Shown in pieces: positions 1-5,983 of a DNA stretch of 6,150 bases; the stretch's first letter is position 1; every line of letters begins with the position of its first letter. Position numbers and translations under genes: made by a program. Below the pieces are notes generated by a model. It did not search any database and was not told the DNA's origin. It was given only the letters and a program-made list of their open reading frames with translations. The stretch is from Bacteriovoracaceae bacterium. GTDB lineage: Bacteria > Bdellovibrionota > UBA1018. The stretch is from positions 1 to 6,150 of the forward strand of contig CANFHS010000143.1 in the NCBI GenBank assembly GCA_947446835.1, written 5' to 3'.

Positions 1-227
1 GAGTAGGAGGTGAAGAACAGGGCAAAGCCCACGGCACCCTGATCCATCTCGGCGATCAGGACCTCGGCGCGGGCGCTCGGACCGAACAAGGTTTCGTGAA
101 GTGCCTCTTCCGTGGCGGTGACTTCGTGAAGCAGCCGCTCGAACTCCGCCAGCTCCCGGATGAAGCGCAAGATGACGGGCACATCCTGGGGCTGAGCCGG
201 GCGAATCCGGCAAGGCACTGAACTCAT
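1..227 (-). CDS. GNAT-family N-acetyltransferase, N-terminal part (runs off the window)
   Basis: The first 75 codons are visible; the C-terminal part lies outside the window. The reading frame starts at ATG (225-227 on the minus strand). It opens with the typical GNAT first strand and helix: residues 7-20 (RIRPAQPQDVPVIL), an amphipathic helix about 17-35 (FIRELAEFERLLHEV), then a second strand pair ending in VGFALFF (about 66-72). This layout is characteristic of the diamine/spermidine acetyltransferase-like branch of GNAT proteins, which transfer acetyl from acetyl-CoA to an amine. The acetyl-CoA-binding R/QxxGxG/A loop would come later and is not visible, so neither substrate nor catalytic competence can be judged. 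The ribosome binding site is weak (only a run of G about 15 bases upstream). The gene is transcribed divergently from the gene at 410. Confidence 0.85.
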   Translation of the reverse strand, partial: MSSVPCRIRPAQPQDVPVILRFIRELAEFERLLHEVTATEEALHETLFGPSARAEVLIAEMDQGAVGFALFFTSY

Positions 228-260
228 GCCCACGGGGATACCCCCGGCCGGTTCAGGGCT

Positions 261-291
261 CAAGCTCCAAACCGGGCCCGCGCCCGGCTTG
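261..291. repeat. GC-rich inverted repeat in divergent intergenic gap
   Basis: CCGGGC (272-277) and GCCCGG (282-287) form a perfect 6-bp stem with a 4-base loop, and the flanks CAAG (261-264) and CTTG (288-291) can pair as an extension across an asymmetric internal bulge. It lies in the 182-base gap between two divergent genes. No T run follows on either strand, so it does not look like an intrinsic terminator. It could be an operator or a chance structure in GC-rich DNA. The rest of the gap (228-409) shows no convincing sigma-70 promoter. The only other repetition is GTTCAGGG at 251-258 and again at 381-388. Confidence 0.3.
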
Positions 292-409
292 TCCAAGTTC
301 CATGCAACCGGATGGATCCTGGACAGCTCGCGGCCCGAATTGCGCCGTGTTTTCCTGCAGGCCCCATCCTTGCTTTCCCAGTTCAGGGGCCGGTCAGGGG
401 AGGGGTGAA

Positions 410-1039
410 ATGAAATCATTGCGAGCAGGGGTCCTGGGGCTATGCCTGGTGATGAGCCTTCCACTCTTGAGCGTTCCCGAGAGGGCAGCGTGGGCCAACC
501 CGGAAGAGTCCGTGGAGTGGATTCGCCAAGGCCTCCTGAGGCGTGAAGTGGACATTGCCTGCTCCGGCCCGGCCAAAAGTCCCATTCGGGGCGACATCTC
601 ACGGGCGGTCGAGCAGAAGCTCGCGGCCAAGGTCGAGGCCATCCGCGCGCAGATCGCGGGTCTGCAGCAGTACCTGGCTGACCCCGGAGCAGGCGCCTCC
701 CGGCAGCTGGCCGAAGAGCAATTGCGCCCGGGGGTGAATCTGGCGCTGCGGCTCCGGGCGGCCCGCCTGGAGGCCCAGATCGCTACCCGCCGCACCCTGG
801 CCGAGCCGGTCCTGGCGGAGCTGAAGCGCCTGGCCGAAACCGGCGACCGCTACGAGGTCCTCCGCAAGCGCGCCCAGGAGTGCGCCGCGCGGGCCGCGCC
901 CGCCCGAAGCACGCCAGGAAATGCCGTTCCGATTGCAACGGCCGGCGAGCTTGCCCCGCAAAGCCCTGAAACCGGGGTCCCGGCAGCCGAGATGCCCGCA
1001 CCTTCCGCGTCGGGCGCAGCGTCCCAGGCAACCGAGTAG
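410..1039 (+). CDS. Secreted helical/coiled-coil protein of unknown function
   Basis: This predicted 209-residue exported protein is not one I recognise. The start is ATG 410, not the upstream in-frame ATG at 302, because a purine-rich ribosome binding site (GGGGAGGGG) sits just upstream and translation from 410 begins with a clean Sec signal peptide: basic MKSLR, hydrophobic core about 6-22, and an AWA cleavage site at 27-29 before Asn30. The mature protein has two cysteines (C51 and C158) that could form a disulphide. Residues about 62-162 are strongly helical and rich in Ala, Leu, Glu, Arg and Gln, suggesting a coiled coil or helical hairpin. Residues about 163-209 are Pro/Ala/Ser-rich and probably disordered. 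It ends 62 bases before tex and may be co-transcribed with it. A periplasmic location is inferred from the signal peptide; no lipobox or C-terminal membrane anchor was seen. Confidence 0.75.
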   Translation: MKSLRAGVLGLCLVMSLPLLSVPERAAWANPEESVEWIRQGLLRREVDIACSGPAKSPIRGDISRAVEQKLAAKVEAIRAQIAGLQQYLADPGAGASRQLAEEQLRPGVNLALRLRAARLEAQIATRRTLAEPVLAELKRLAETGDRYEVLRKRAQECAARAAPARSTPGNAVPIATAGELAPQSPETGVPAAEMPAPSASGAASQATE

Positions 1040-1101
1040 CGCTGCGAACCCTTGCCAACGGCGCGGTTTCCTTGCAGACTCGGGCGCCTCAGGAGTTCCG
1101 A

Positions 1102-3618
1102 GTGACGTTTGAAAGCTGGTTCCGCGAAAGACATCCCGAGATCCCACTGGCCTCCGCTTCGGCAGTCCTGAAGCTTTCCGCCGAAGGATCGACCATTCCC
1201 TTCATCGCCCGCTACCGCAAGGAGCAGACGGGGAACCTGGATGAGGTCGGCATCGCTGCCGCGATCGACGCCAAGGAACGCTGGGAACAGCTCGTCCAGC
1301 GGCAGCAGTTCATTGTCGCCGAGATCGAGAAGCAGGGAAAACTCACCCCCGAGCTGAAGGAAAAGGTGCTCGGCACGTTCGACTCGAACCTGCTCGAAGA
1401 CCTCTACCTGCCCTACAAGCAGAAGCGGAAGACCAAGGCGCAGGCCGCCCGCGAAGCCGGTCTGGAGCCACTGGCCGAATGGATCTGGAACGTGGGCCAC
1501 GGTACCGAGACGCCGCAGCCGGGCCAGACGCTCGAAATCTGGGCCTTCACCTTCCGCAACGAGGACAAGAAGGTCCTGGATGCCCAGACCGCCATCGACG
1601 GTGCCTGTGACATCCTGATCGAGCGCCTGAGCGAGAACCAGGAGCTGCGCCAGAAAGTGCGGCAGGCCTACTTTGAACAGGGCCACGTCAAGACCACCTC
1701 GGGTGTGAAGCCCAAGCCCAACAGCAAATACGAGCTTTACTTCGCGCACTCCGAGCCCGTGGCTTCGCTCCTCAAGCCCGAGAACTCGCACCGCTACCTG
1801 GCCATGCGTCGCGGCTGGGTCGAGGAAGAGCTGACGCTGGCCGTGGGCGCCGGCACCGAAGACACCGCATTTGATGCCTCGCTGCTGCAGTCCTTCGAGG
1901 CAGAAGCGTGCTCGGCTCCGGATGCGGCGGCAGGAACCGCGCATGTGCTCAAGAAGTGCTCCCGGCTTGCCCTGAAGGCGCATGTCGCCCCGAGCATCGA
2001 GAACGAGGTCCACAAGGCGCTCCGCGAGGTCGCCGACGAGATGGCCATCAAGGTGTTCTCGGAAAACGTGAGAAAGCTCCTGCTCGCGGCCCCGTTCGGC
2101 TCCAAGGCCGTGCTGGCCGTGGACCCGGGGCTTCGCACCGGCTGCAAGGTGGCGCTCGTCGATGACGACGGCAAGTACCTGGCTTCGACCGTCATCCACC
2201 TGCAGAGCGAAGAGCAGAAAAAGAACGCCCGCGTCCTGCTCTCCGAGATCCTCAAGAACGACAAGATCCGCGCCATCGCCGTGGGGAACGGCACGGCCGG
2301 ACGCGAAACCGAGCATTTTCTTCGCGCCACGGTCAAGGAACTGGACCTCACGGTTCCGGTCGTGATGGTCAGCGAAGCCGGAGCCAGCGTGTATTCCGCA
2401 AGCGACGTGGCCCGCGAGGAATTCCCGGAGCTCGACGTCACGGTCCGAGGCGCCATTTCGATTGCCCGCAGGCTGCAGGACCCCCTGGCCGAGCTCGTCA
2501 AGATCGACCCCAAGTCCATCGGCGTGGGCCAGTACCAGCACGATGTCTCGCAGCCGGCGCTCAAGCGCTCGCTGGAACTCGTCGTGGACAGCTGCGTGAA
2601 CCAGGTGGGCGTGAACCTGAACACGGCCTCCCCCTGGCTGCTGTCCCGGGTTTCGGGCATCGGCCCGGCGCTGGCCAAGTCGATTGTCGAGTATCGCACT
2701 CACCGGGGGCTTTTCGCCTCCCGCCAGCAGCTGCTCGATGTGCCGCGCTTCAGCCAGAAGACCTTTGAGCAGGCCGCAGGATTCCTCAGGATCCCGGGCG
2801 GCGAGAACCCGCTCGACAACACCTCGGTGCACCCGGAGCGGTACCCGGTCCTGGAAGGACTGGCCCAGAAGATGGGACGCAAGCTCGCCGAACTGATGGG
2901 TGCCGGGGTCGAGCTGATCCGGAAGGAAAAGAAGCTCCGCGAGGAGCTCGGCGCCTTCACCTTCGACGACATGGTGCAGGAGCTGGCCAAGCCCGGGCGC
3001 GATCCGCGTGACGAATTCGTGCCCTTCCAGTTCCGCGACGACATCCACGAGGTCAAGGACCTGAAAAAGGACATGGTCTGTCCGGGAATCGTGACGAACG
3101 TCACGAACTTCGGCGCATTCGTGGACATCGGCGTCCACCAGGACGGCCTCGTGCACATCTCGCAGCTTTCGCACAAATACGTCAAAGACCCGCGCGAAGC
3201 GGTCAGCCCGGGAGACCGGGTCAGCGTGAGGGTGCTGGAAGTGAACCTGGAGAAGAACCAGATCTCGCTTTCGATCAAGGCCGCCCAGGAGGCCCCGCGC
3301 CCGCAGGGCAGGCCCGAGCAGGACCGTGGCTCACGCCACGAAGCAGACCGTGGCTCGCGCCACGAAGGCGACCGTGGCAAGCGCCGCGACGGCGGCCGCC
3401 CCGGAGCCCAGGCCCGCGGACCCAAGCCCGAGGGCGAACGTGGCTCGCGCCACGAGGACACGCGTGGCTCGCGCCACGAGGCTGAACGTGGCCCGCGCCC
3501 AGGCGCAGCCCAGGCCAAGCGATCTGAGCCGCCCCGCCAGCCCATGGCACCGAAGCAGGTCTTCAACAATGCGTTTGCCGGCCTGGCCGCGCTTCGCAAA
3601 GACCTGCCCAAGAGCTGA
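1102..3618 (+). CDS. tex: Tex family RNA-binding transcription accessory protein
   Basis: Tex is a conserved cytoplasmic nucleic-acid-binding protein related to eukaryotic Spt6 and linked to transcription and toxin-gene expression. I chose the GTG at 1102 (838 residues): AGGAG at 1091-1095 lies six bases upstream, whereas an in-frame TTG at 1072 has no such site. The family architecture is complete: N-terminal helical region with the signature around TIPFIARYRKE (31-41) and LEDLYLPYKQKRKTK (98-112); YqgF/RNase H-like domain about 334-460 with DPGLRTG (341-347), NGTAGRETE (396-404) and SEAGASVYSAS (424-434); the conserved IGVGQYQHDV (473-482); helix-hairpin-helix region about 502-565 with VSGIGPALA (517-525); and an S1 RNA-binding domain about 656-727 (GIVTNVTNFGAFVDIGVHQDG). 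Residues about 728-812 form an unusual repetitive basic tail, making the protein longer than the roughly 770 residues of E. coli Tex. The conserved-looking end NNAFAGLAALRKDL (822-835) follows the tail. Family assignment is secure; the exact role in this organism is inferred. Confidence 0.97.
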   Translation: MTFESWFRERHPEIPLASASAVLKLSAEGSTIPFIARYRKEQTGNLDEVGIAAAIDAKERWEQLVQRQQFIVAEIEKQGKLTPELKEKVLGTFDSNLLEDLYLPYKQKRKTKAQAAREAGLEPLAEWIWNVGHGTETPQPGQTLEIWAFTFRNEDKKVLDAQTAIDGACDILIERLSENQELRQKVRQAYFEQGHVKTTSGVKPKPNSKYELYFAHSEPVASLLKPENSHRYLAMRRGWVEEELTLAVGAGTEDTAFDASLLQSFEAEACSAPDAAAGTAHVLKKCSRLALKAHVAPSIENEVHKALREVADEMAIKVFSENVRKLLLAAPFGSKAVLAVDPGLRTGCKVALVDDDGKYLASTVIHLQSEEQKKNARVLLSEILKNDKIRAIAVGNGTAGRETEHFLRATVKELDLTVPVVMVSEAGASVYSASDVAREEFPELDVTVRGAISIARRLQDPLAELVKIDPKSIGVGQYQHDVSQPALKRSLELVVDSCVNQVGVNLNTASPWLLSRVSGIGPALAKSIVEYRTHRGLFASRQQLLDVPRFSQKTFEQAAGFLRIPGGENPLDNTSVHPERYPVLEGLAQKMGRKLAELMGAGVELIRKEKKLREELGAFTFDDMVQELAKPGRDPRDEFVPFQFRDDIHEVKDLKKDMVCPGIVTNVTNFGAFVDIGVHQDGLVHISQLSHKYVKDPREAVSPGDRVSVRVLEVNLEKNQISLSIKAAQEAPRPQGRPEQDRGSRHEADRGSRHEGDRGKRRDGGRPGAQARGPKPEGERGSRHEDTRGSRHEAERGPRPGAAQAKRSEPPRQPMAPKQVFNNAFAGLAALRKDLPKS
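3322..3507 (+). repeat. 24-bp tandem repeats in tex 3' end (two blocks of three)
   Basis: Six 24-bp units: 3322-3345, 3346-3369, 3370-3393, then a 42-bp spacer (3394-3435), then 3436-3459, 3460-3483, 3484-3507. Each encodes an octapeptide close to (D/E)RGSRHEA, at Tex residues 741-764 and 779-802. Units 2, 4 and 5 contain the perfect palindrome CGTGGC-TCGC-GCCACG (3349-3364, 3439-3454, 3463-3478). Unit 1 (3325-3340) keeps both arms and differs only in the loop (TCAC). Unit 3 has the arm GCCGCG, which still pairs in RNA through one G-U wobble. Unit 6 has largely lost the right arm. The encoded tail is rich in Arg, Gly, His and Glu and is probably disordered; it resembles the RG-rich RNA-binding tails of some helicases. 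Tandem duplication is the likely origin. Confidence 0.9.
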
Positions 3619-3629
3619 GAATCACGGCA

Positions 3630-3830
3630 GTGCCCCGGGACGAGGAATCAGGTCATCCGAAAGGACCTGCGCCGACGATCCGGGGCCCCTTGCCCACGCC
3701 CGGGCCGGGAGACTTCTACACCGACGAGTTCGGACGGTTCGTGTTCACGGCCCAGTACCACCGCAAGCGCGGCTATTGCTGCGAGAGCGGCTGCCGGAAC
3801 TGTCCCTACGGTTTCAAGAAACCGGATTGA
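3630..3830 (+). CDS. Small Cys-rich DUF5522-type protein
   Basis: A 66-residue protein whose second half carries a conserved-looking motif: a VFTAQYHRKRG lead (38-48) followed by a four-cysteine cluster, CC-x3-C-x2-CPYG, with cysteines at 50, 51, 55 and 58. This matches my recollection of the DUF5522 family (motif roughly RGxCCGxxCRHCPY), whose function is unknown. The cysteine spacing could bind a metal such as zinc or an iron-sulphur cluster, but that is inference. The first 25 or so residues are Pro/Gly-rich and probably disordered. The GTG start at 3630 is the only plausible one: no other in-frame start precedes the conserved part. Its ribosome binding site is weak (GAGA overlapping the tex stop). 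The gene lies 11 bases after tex, so co-transcription and translational coupling are likely. Confidence 0.8.
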   Translation: MPRDEESGHPKGPAPTIRGPLPTPGPGDFYTDEFGRFVFTAQYHRKRGYCCESGCRNCPYGFKKPD

Positions 3831-3836
3831 AAAAAA

Positions 3837-3905
3837 CCGTCCACATTTTTACCCACATATCCACACCGCGAACTTTCCACAAACCTCGTGTGGAAAAGTG
3901 GATAA
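3837..3905. other. Cluster of DnaA-box-like 9-mers
   Basis: Compared with the consensus TTATCCACA: CCGTCCACA (3837-3845, three mismatches), TTACCCACA (3849-3857, one), ATATCCACA (3857-3865, one) and CTTTCCACA (3873-3881, two) lie on the plus strand; TTTTCCACA (3889-3897, one) and TTATCCACT (3897-3905, one) lie on the minus strand. Five starts are at 3849, 3857, 3873, 3889 and 3897, giving spacings of 8, 16, 16 and 8. Boxes at 3873 and 3889 form an inverted repeat (TTTCCACA / TGTGGAAA, 7-base loop). The stretch is markedly richer in A/T than its surroundings. This kind of array is typical of replication origins, DnaA-titrating sites and DnaA-regulated regions. No box is a perfect match, and no origin-linked gene is in view, so function is unproven. 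Confidence 0.55.
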
Positions 3906-3927
3906 GGCTCCGTCTGGGGAGAATATC

Positions 3928-3958
3928 CGCGGTCGCCGCGAAGCTCGCGGCGACCGCG
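3928..3958. repeat. Perfect 14-bp GC-rich hairpin between convergent genes
   Basis: The left arm CGCGGTCGCCGCGA (3928-3941) and right arm TCGCGGCGACCGCG (3945-3958) are perfectly complementary with an AGC loop. The structure lies nine bases beyond the peroxiredoxin stop and about 100 bases beyond the DUF5522 stop. Its position between two converging genes suits a bidirectional transcription barrier or an mRNA 3'-end stabiliser. It lacks the T run of a standard intrinsic terminator: CCAAAAC follows on the plus strand and GATATTCTC on the minus strand. It could also belong functionally with the adjacent DnaA-box-like cluster. Confidence 0.6.
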
Positions 3959-3967
3959 CCAAAACGA

Positions 3968-4510
3968 TCAGCCCAGGGTCTTCTGGCCTTTTTCCCAGTT
4001 GCAGGGGCAGTTTTCGTCCGTCTGCAGGGCATCGAGCGTGCGGATCACTTCCTTCACGTTGCGTCCGACCGAAAGGTCATTGACCGAAACCCAGCGGATC
4101 ACGCCCTCCGGGTCCACGATGTAGGTGGCGCGCAGCGGGGCCTTGAGCTGCGGGTGCAGGATGCCGAGCGATTCGCTGAGGTCCTTGCGGTAGTCGGCCA
4201 GCATGGCAAATGGCAGGTTCTTCAGGTCGGCGTGGTTCTGGCGCCAGGCCAGATGCACGAACTGGCTGTCGCAGCTGACGCCGTAAACTTCGGCTCCACG
4301 CTCCTTGAACTGGGCGTAGCTCCTGCCAAACTCGGCGATCTCGGTCGGGCACACGAAGGTGAAATCGAGCGGCCAGAAGAAGACGACGCTCCATTTGCCC
4401 TGCAGCGCGGCGCTGGAGATCTCCTTGAACTCCTTGCCCATTTCAAGACTGACACAGGCCTGGAGTCTGAATTCCGGAAACTTCTCGGTGATACCCATCA
4501 TGCGGTTCAT
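3968..4510 (-). CDS. AhpC/TSA-family 2-Cys peroxiredoxin
   Basis: A 180-residue cytoplasmic thiol peroxidase that reduces hydrogen peroxide and organic hydroperoxides. The start is ATG at 4508-4510, supported by AAAGGAG eight bases upstream; a longer in-frame version would add 23 residues without such a site. The active-site motif PxxxTxxC is intact (P47, T51, peroxidatic C54 in DFTFVCPTEI), and R127 in APLRATYIV matches the conserved active-site arginine. The C-terminal resolving region is DENCPCNWEKG with C168 and C170, a CPC variant with one more Cys than the VCP end of E. coli AhpC. Another cysteine, C80, lies in GVSCDS. Length and C-terminal Cys suit a typical 2-Cys AhpC/Prx1-type enzyme. 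The reductant (AhpF, thioredoxin or other) is not encoded in view. It lies 96 bases downstream of the phoR-like gene on the same strand and probably has its own promoter. No OxyR or Pho-box site was recognised. Confidence 0.95.
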   Translation of the reverse strand: MNRMMGITEKFPEFRLQACVSLEMGKEFKEISSAALQGKWSVVFFWPLDFTFVCPTEIAEFGRSYAQFKERGAEVYGVSCDSQFVHLAWRQNHADLKNLPFAMLADYRKDLSESLGILHPQLKAPLRATYIVDPEGVIRWVSVNDLSVGRNVKEVIRTLDALQTDENCPCNWEKGQKTLG

Positions 4511-4556
4511 CTGGCTTTCTCCTTTGATCGCAGCTGAGGCGCGAATCCCGGGCCTA

Positions 4557-4584
4557 GACATAGACCAACCCGGGGCCAAGTCAA
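4557..4584 (-). promoter_or_regulatory. Candidate sigma-70-type promoter for the peroxiredoxin gene
   Basis: Read on the minus strand, TTGACT (4579-4584) matches five of six bases of the -35 consensus, and TATGTC (4557-4562) is a weak -10 match sixteen bases further on. It lies in the 96-base gap between the phoR-like stop and the peroxiredoxin start, leaving a leader of roughly 40 bases. The -35 is convincing; the -10 matches only three of six positions, so the call is tentative. Confidence 0.4.
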
Positions 4585-4606
4585 GGAAGGGAACCGCTCA
4601 CCGGAC

Positions 4607-5983
4607 TCAACCTGAGGGGAATTCGCAGATGAACTCGGAGCCCCGGCCCAGCTCGCTCCGGACCGAGACCGAACCCCCGTGGCGCTGAAGGATGTGCTTG
4701 ACGATGGCCAGTCCCAGGCCGGTGCCGCCCACTTCCCGCGAACGCGCCTTGTCGATGCGGTAAAACCGCTCGAAGAGCCGACCGATCGAATCCGCCGGTA
4801 TGCCCGGCCCGTTGTCCGAGACGCGCAGCTGGACCCCCCGCGAATCGAGAGGCTCCCAGATGACCCGGACCTTTCCGCCGGCCTGGACGTACTTCAGCGC
4901 ATTGTCGACGAGGTTCACCAGCACCTGCTCCAGGCGCCGGGGATCAGCCAGGACCTGCGTGGCAGACGCCTCGACTTCCAACGTGATGTCCTTGGCGCGG
5001 CGCTTGGGCTCCAGCTGCCTCAGGACACGCTCGGTGGCATCGCGCGTGGGAACCGCCTGGAGGTCGAGCTCCGCACCACTCTCGAGCGAGGAAAGATCCA
5101 GCAGATCATCGATCAGCGCCAGCAAGCGGTCCGCATTGCGCGAAATCACGTCCACGAACTGGGGAAGATCCTCATGCCGGCGCGCGGAGAGGTCACCCTT
5201 GACCGTGTCGGTGTAGCCCTTGATCGCCGTGAGCGGGGTCCGCAGCTCGTGGGACACGTTGGCCACGAAGTCGATCCTCATGCGCTCGGCGCGCTTCATC
5301 TCGCTGACGTCGTGGAAGACGCCGACTGCCCCATAGACCTCGCCGCCCTCGCGCCGGAGCGGAGTGACCCCCAGGGTGAAGAACCTGGGCTGCGCCTCAC
5401 CCTGGGCCAGGAGCTGGACGCTGGCCTCCCGGCTCCGGACCTCGCGAAGCGCGCCAAAAAAAGTTTCGGCCACCTCGGGCGCCCGAAACACCTCGCGAAG
5501 CGACGTACGCTTCTGCGCCAGGTCGTTTCCGCCGAACAGGAGCGCGAATCGCGAGTTGAAGAACAGGATCCGCCCCGACTCGTCCACGGCCAGGATCGCG
5601 TCCGAAATGCTGGCCATGAGCACACCCAGCTCGGTGCGCTCCTGCAGCAGCGCATTGGCCTTGTCGCGGCGATCCGAGCGGATGCGGTCGAGCGCGCTCT
5701 CCACGTCCTCCCACTCGGAACCGTCGTCTTCGGCGAGCTCGGGAACCTCCGGGCCCACCCACGCGTCGTCACTGCGGCTGGCCTTCTCGATCAGCCTGCC
5801 CAGGGGCAGGAAAAGCTTCCTTCCCAGGAACACCGACGCCCCCAGGAACACGGCAAGAACCAGGAGTCCCACCCAGGGATCAACGCCCGAGACCCCGAGG
5901 CCGAGCAGCAGGATTCCGGCCTGCACCCCCACCAGCCGCGCCAGGAGTTTCCAGGGAATCACCCGTGCCCGGAAATCAGGCAT
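4607..5983 (-). CDS. phoR: PhoR-like membrane sensor histidine kinase
   Basis: A 458-residue inner-membrane sensor kinase that would phosphorylate the adjacent PhoB-like regulator. Domains in order: two membrane segments, about 12-33 and 36-54, joined by only a few residues so there is no periplasmic sensor domain; a HAMP-like linker about 55-110 (LFLPLGRLIEKA); a PAS domain about 117-228 (ISDAILAVDESGRILFFN, GVFHDVSEMKRAE); a HisKA domain with phospho-acceptor H245 in FVANVSHELRTPL; and an ATPase domain with N-box NLVDNALKY (357-365), G1 DNGPG (390-394), F-box LFERFYR (403-409) and G2 GGTGLGL (419-425). All catalytic motifs are intact. Short-loop TM hairpin plus PAS is the PhoR arrangement, in which phosphate status is sensed through PstSCAB-PhoU. 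The ATG start (5981-5983) overlaps the phoB stop by eight bases and has no clear ribosome binding site of its own, implying translational coupling. PhoR specificity rather than a related kinase is inferred from architecture and partner. Confidence 0.9.
   Translation of the reverse strand: MPDFRARVIPWKLLARLVGVQAGILLLGLGVSGVDPWVGLLVLAVFLGASVFLGRKLFLPLGRLIEKASRSDDAWVGPEVPELAEDDGSEWEDVESALDRIRSDRRDKANALLQERTELGVLMASISDAILAVDESGRILFFNSRFALLFGGNDLAQKRTSLREVFRAPEVAETFFGALREVRSREASVQLLAQGEAQPRFFTLGVTPLRREGGEVYGAVGVFHDVSEMKRAERMRIDFVANVSHELRTPLTAIKGYTDTVKGDLSARRHEDLPQFVDVISRNADRLLALIDDLLDLSSLESGAELDLQAVPTRDATERVLRQLEPKRRAKDITLEVEASATQVLADPRRLEQVLVNLVDNALKYVQAGGKVRVIWEPLDSRGVQLRVSDNGPGIPADSIGRLFERFYRIDKARSREVGGTGLGLAIVKHILQRHGGSVSVRSELGRGSEFICEFPSG

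Noticed and set aside
1052..1080. Possible promoter (TTGCCA, then CAGACT after 17 bases) just before tex
   Set aside because: The -10 matches only three of six bases and a single weak hit in a 62-base gap is not enough to call; co-transcription with the upstream gene is equally likely.
1072..1101. TTG start for tex ten codons upstream
   Set aside because: No ribosome binding site precedes it, while the GTG at 1102 has AGGAG at ideal spacing and begins at the usual Tex N-terminus.
850..3174. 774-codon open frame on the minus strand opposite tex
   Set aside because: It lies antisense to the full-length, motif-complete tex gene. Its product has low-complexity, His/Asp/Leu/Val-rich composition typical of the mirror of a GC-rich gene, and I recognise no domain in it.
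3322..3507. CRISPR array
   Set aside because: The repeats are in-frame 24-bp tandem units inside tex with no unique spacers of constant length and no cas genes nearby.
3809..3824. Inverted repeat CGGTTT/AAACCG at the end of the DUF5522 gene as a terminator
   Set aside because: The stem is only six bp, lies inside the coding region, and is followed by an A run rather than a T run on the plus strand; no T run follows it on the minus strand either.
3326..4537. 403-codon plus-strand open frame spanning the tex end, the convergent gap and the peroxiredoxin gene
   Set aside because: It crosses three real genes and the intergenic hairpin in a different frame or strand from each. Its first part is a frame-shifted reading of the tex repeats.
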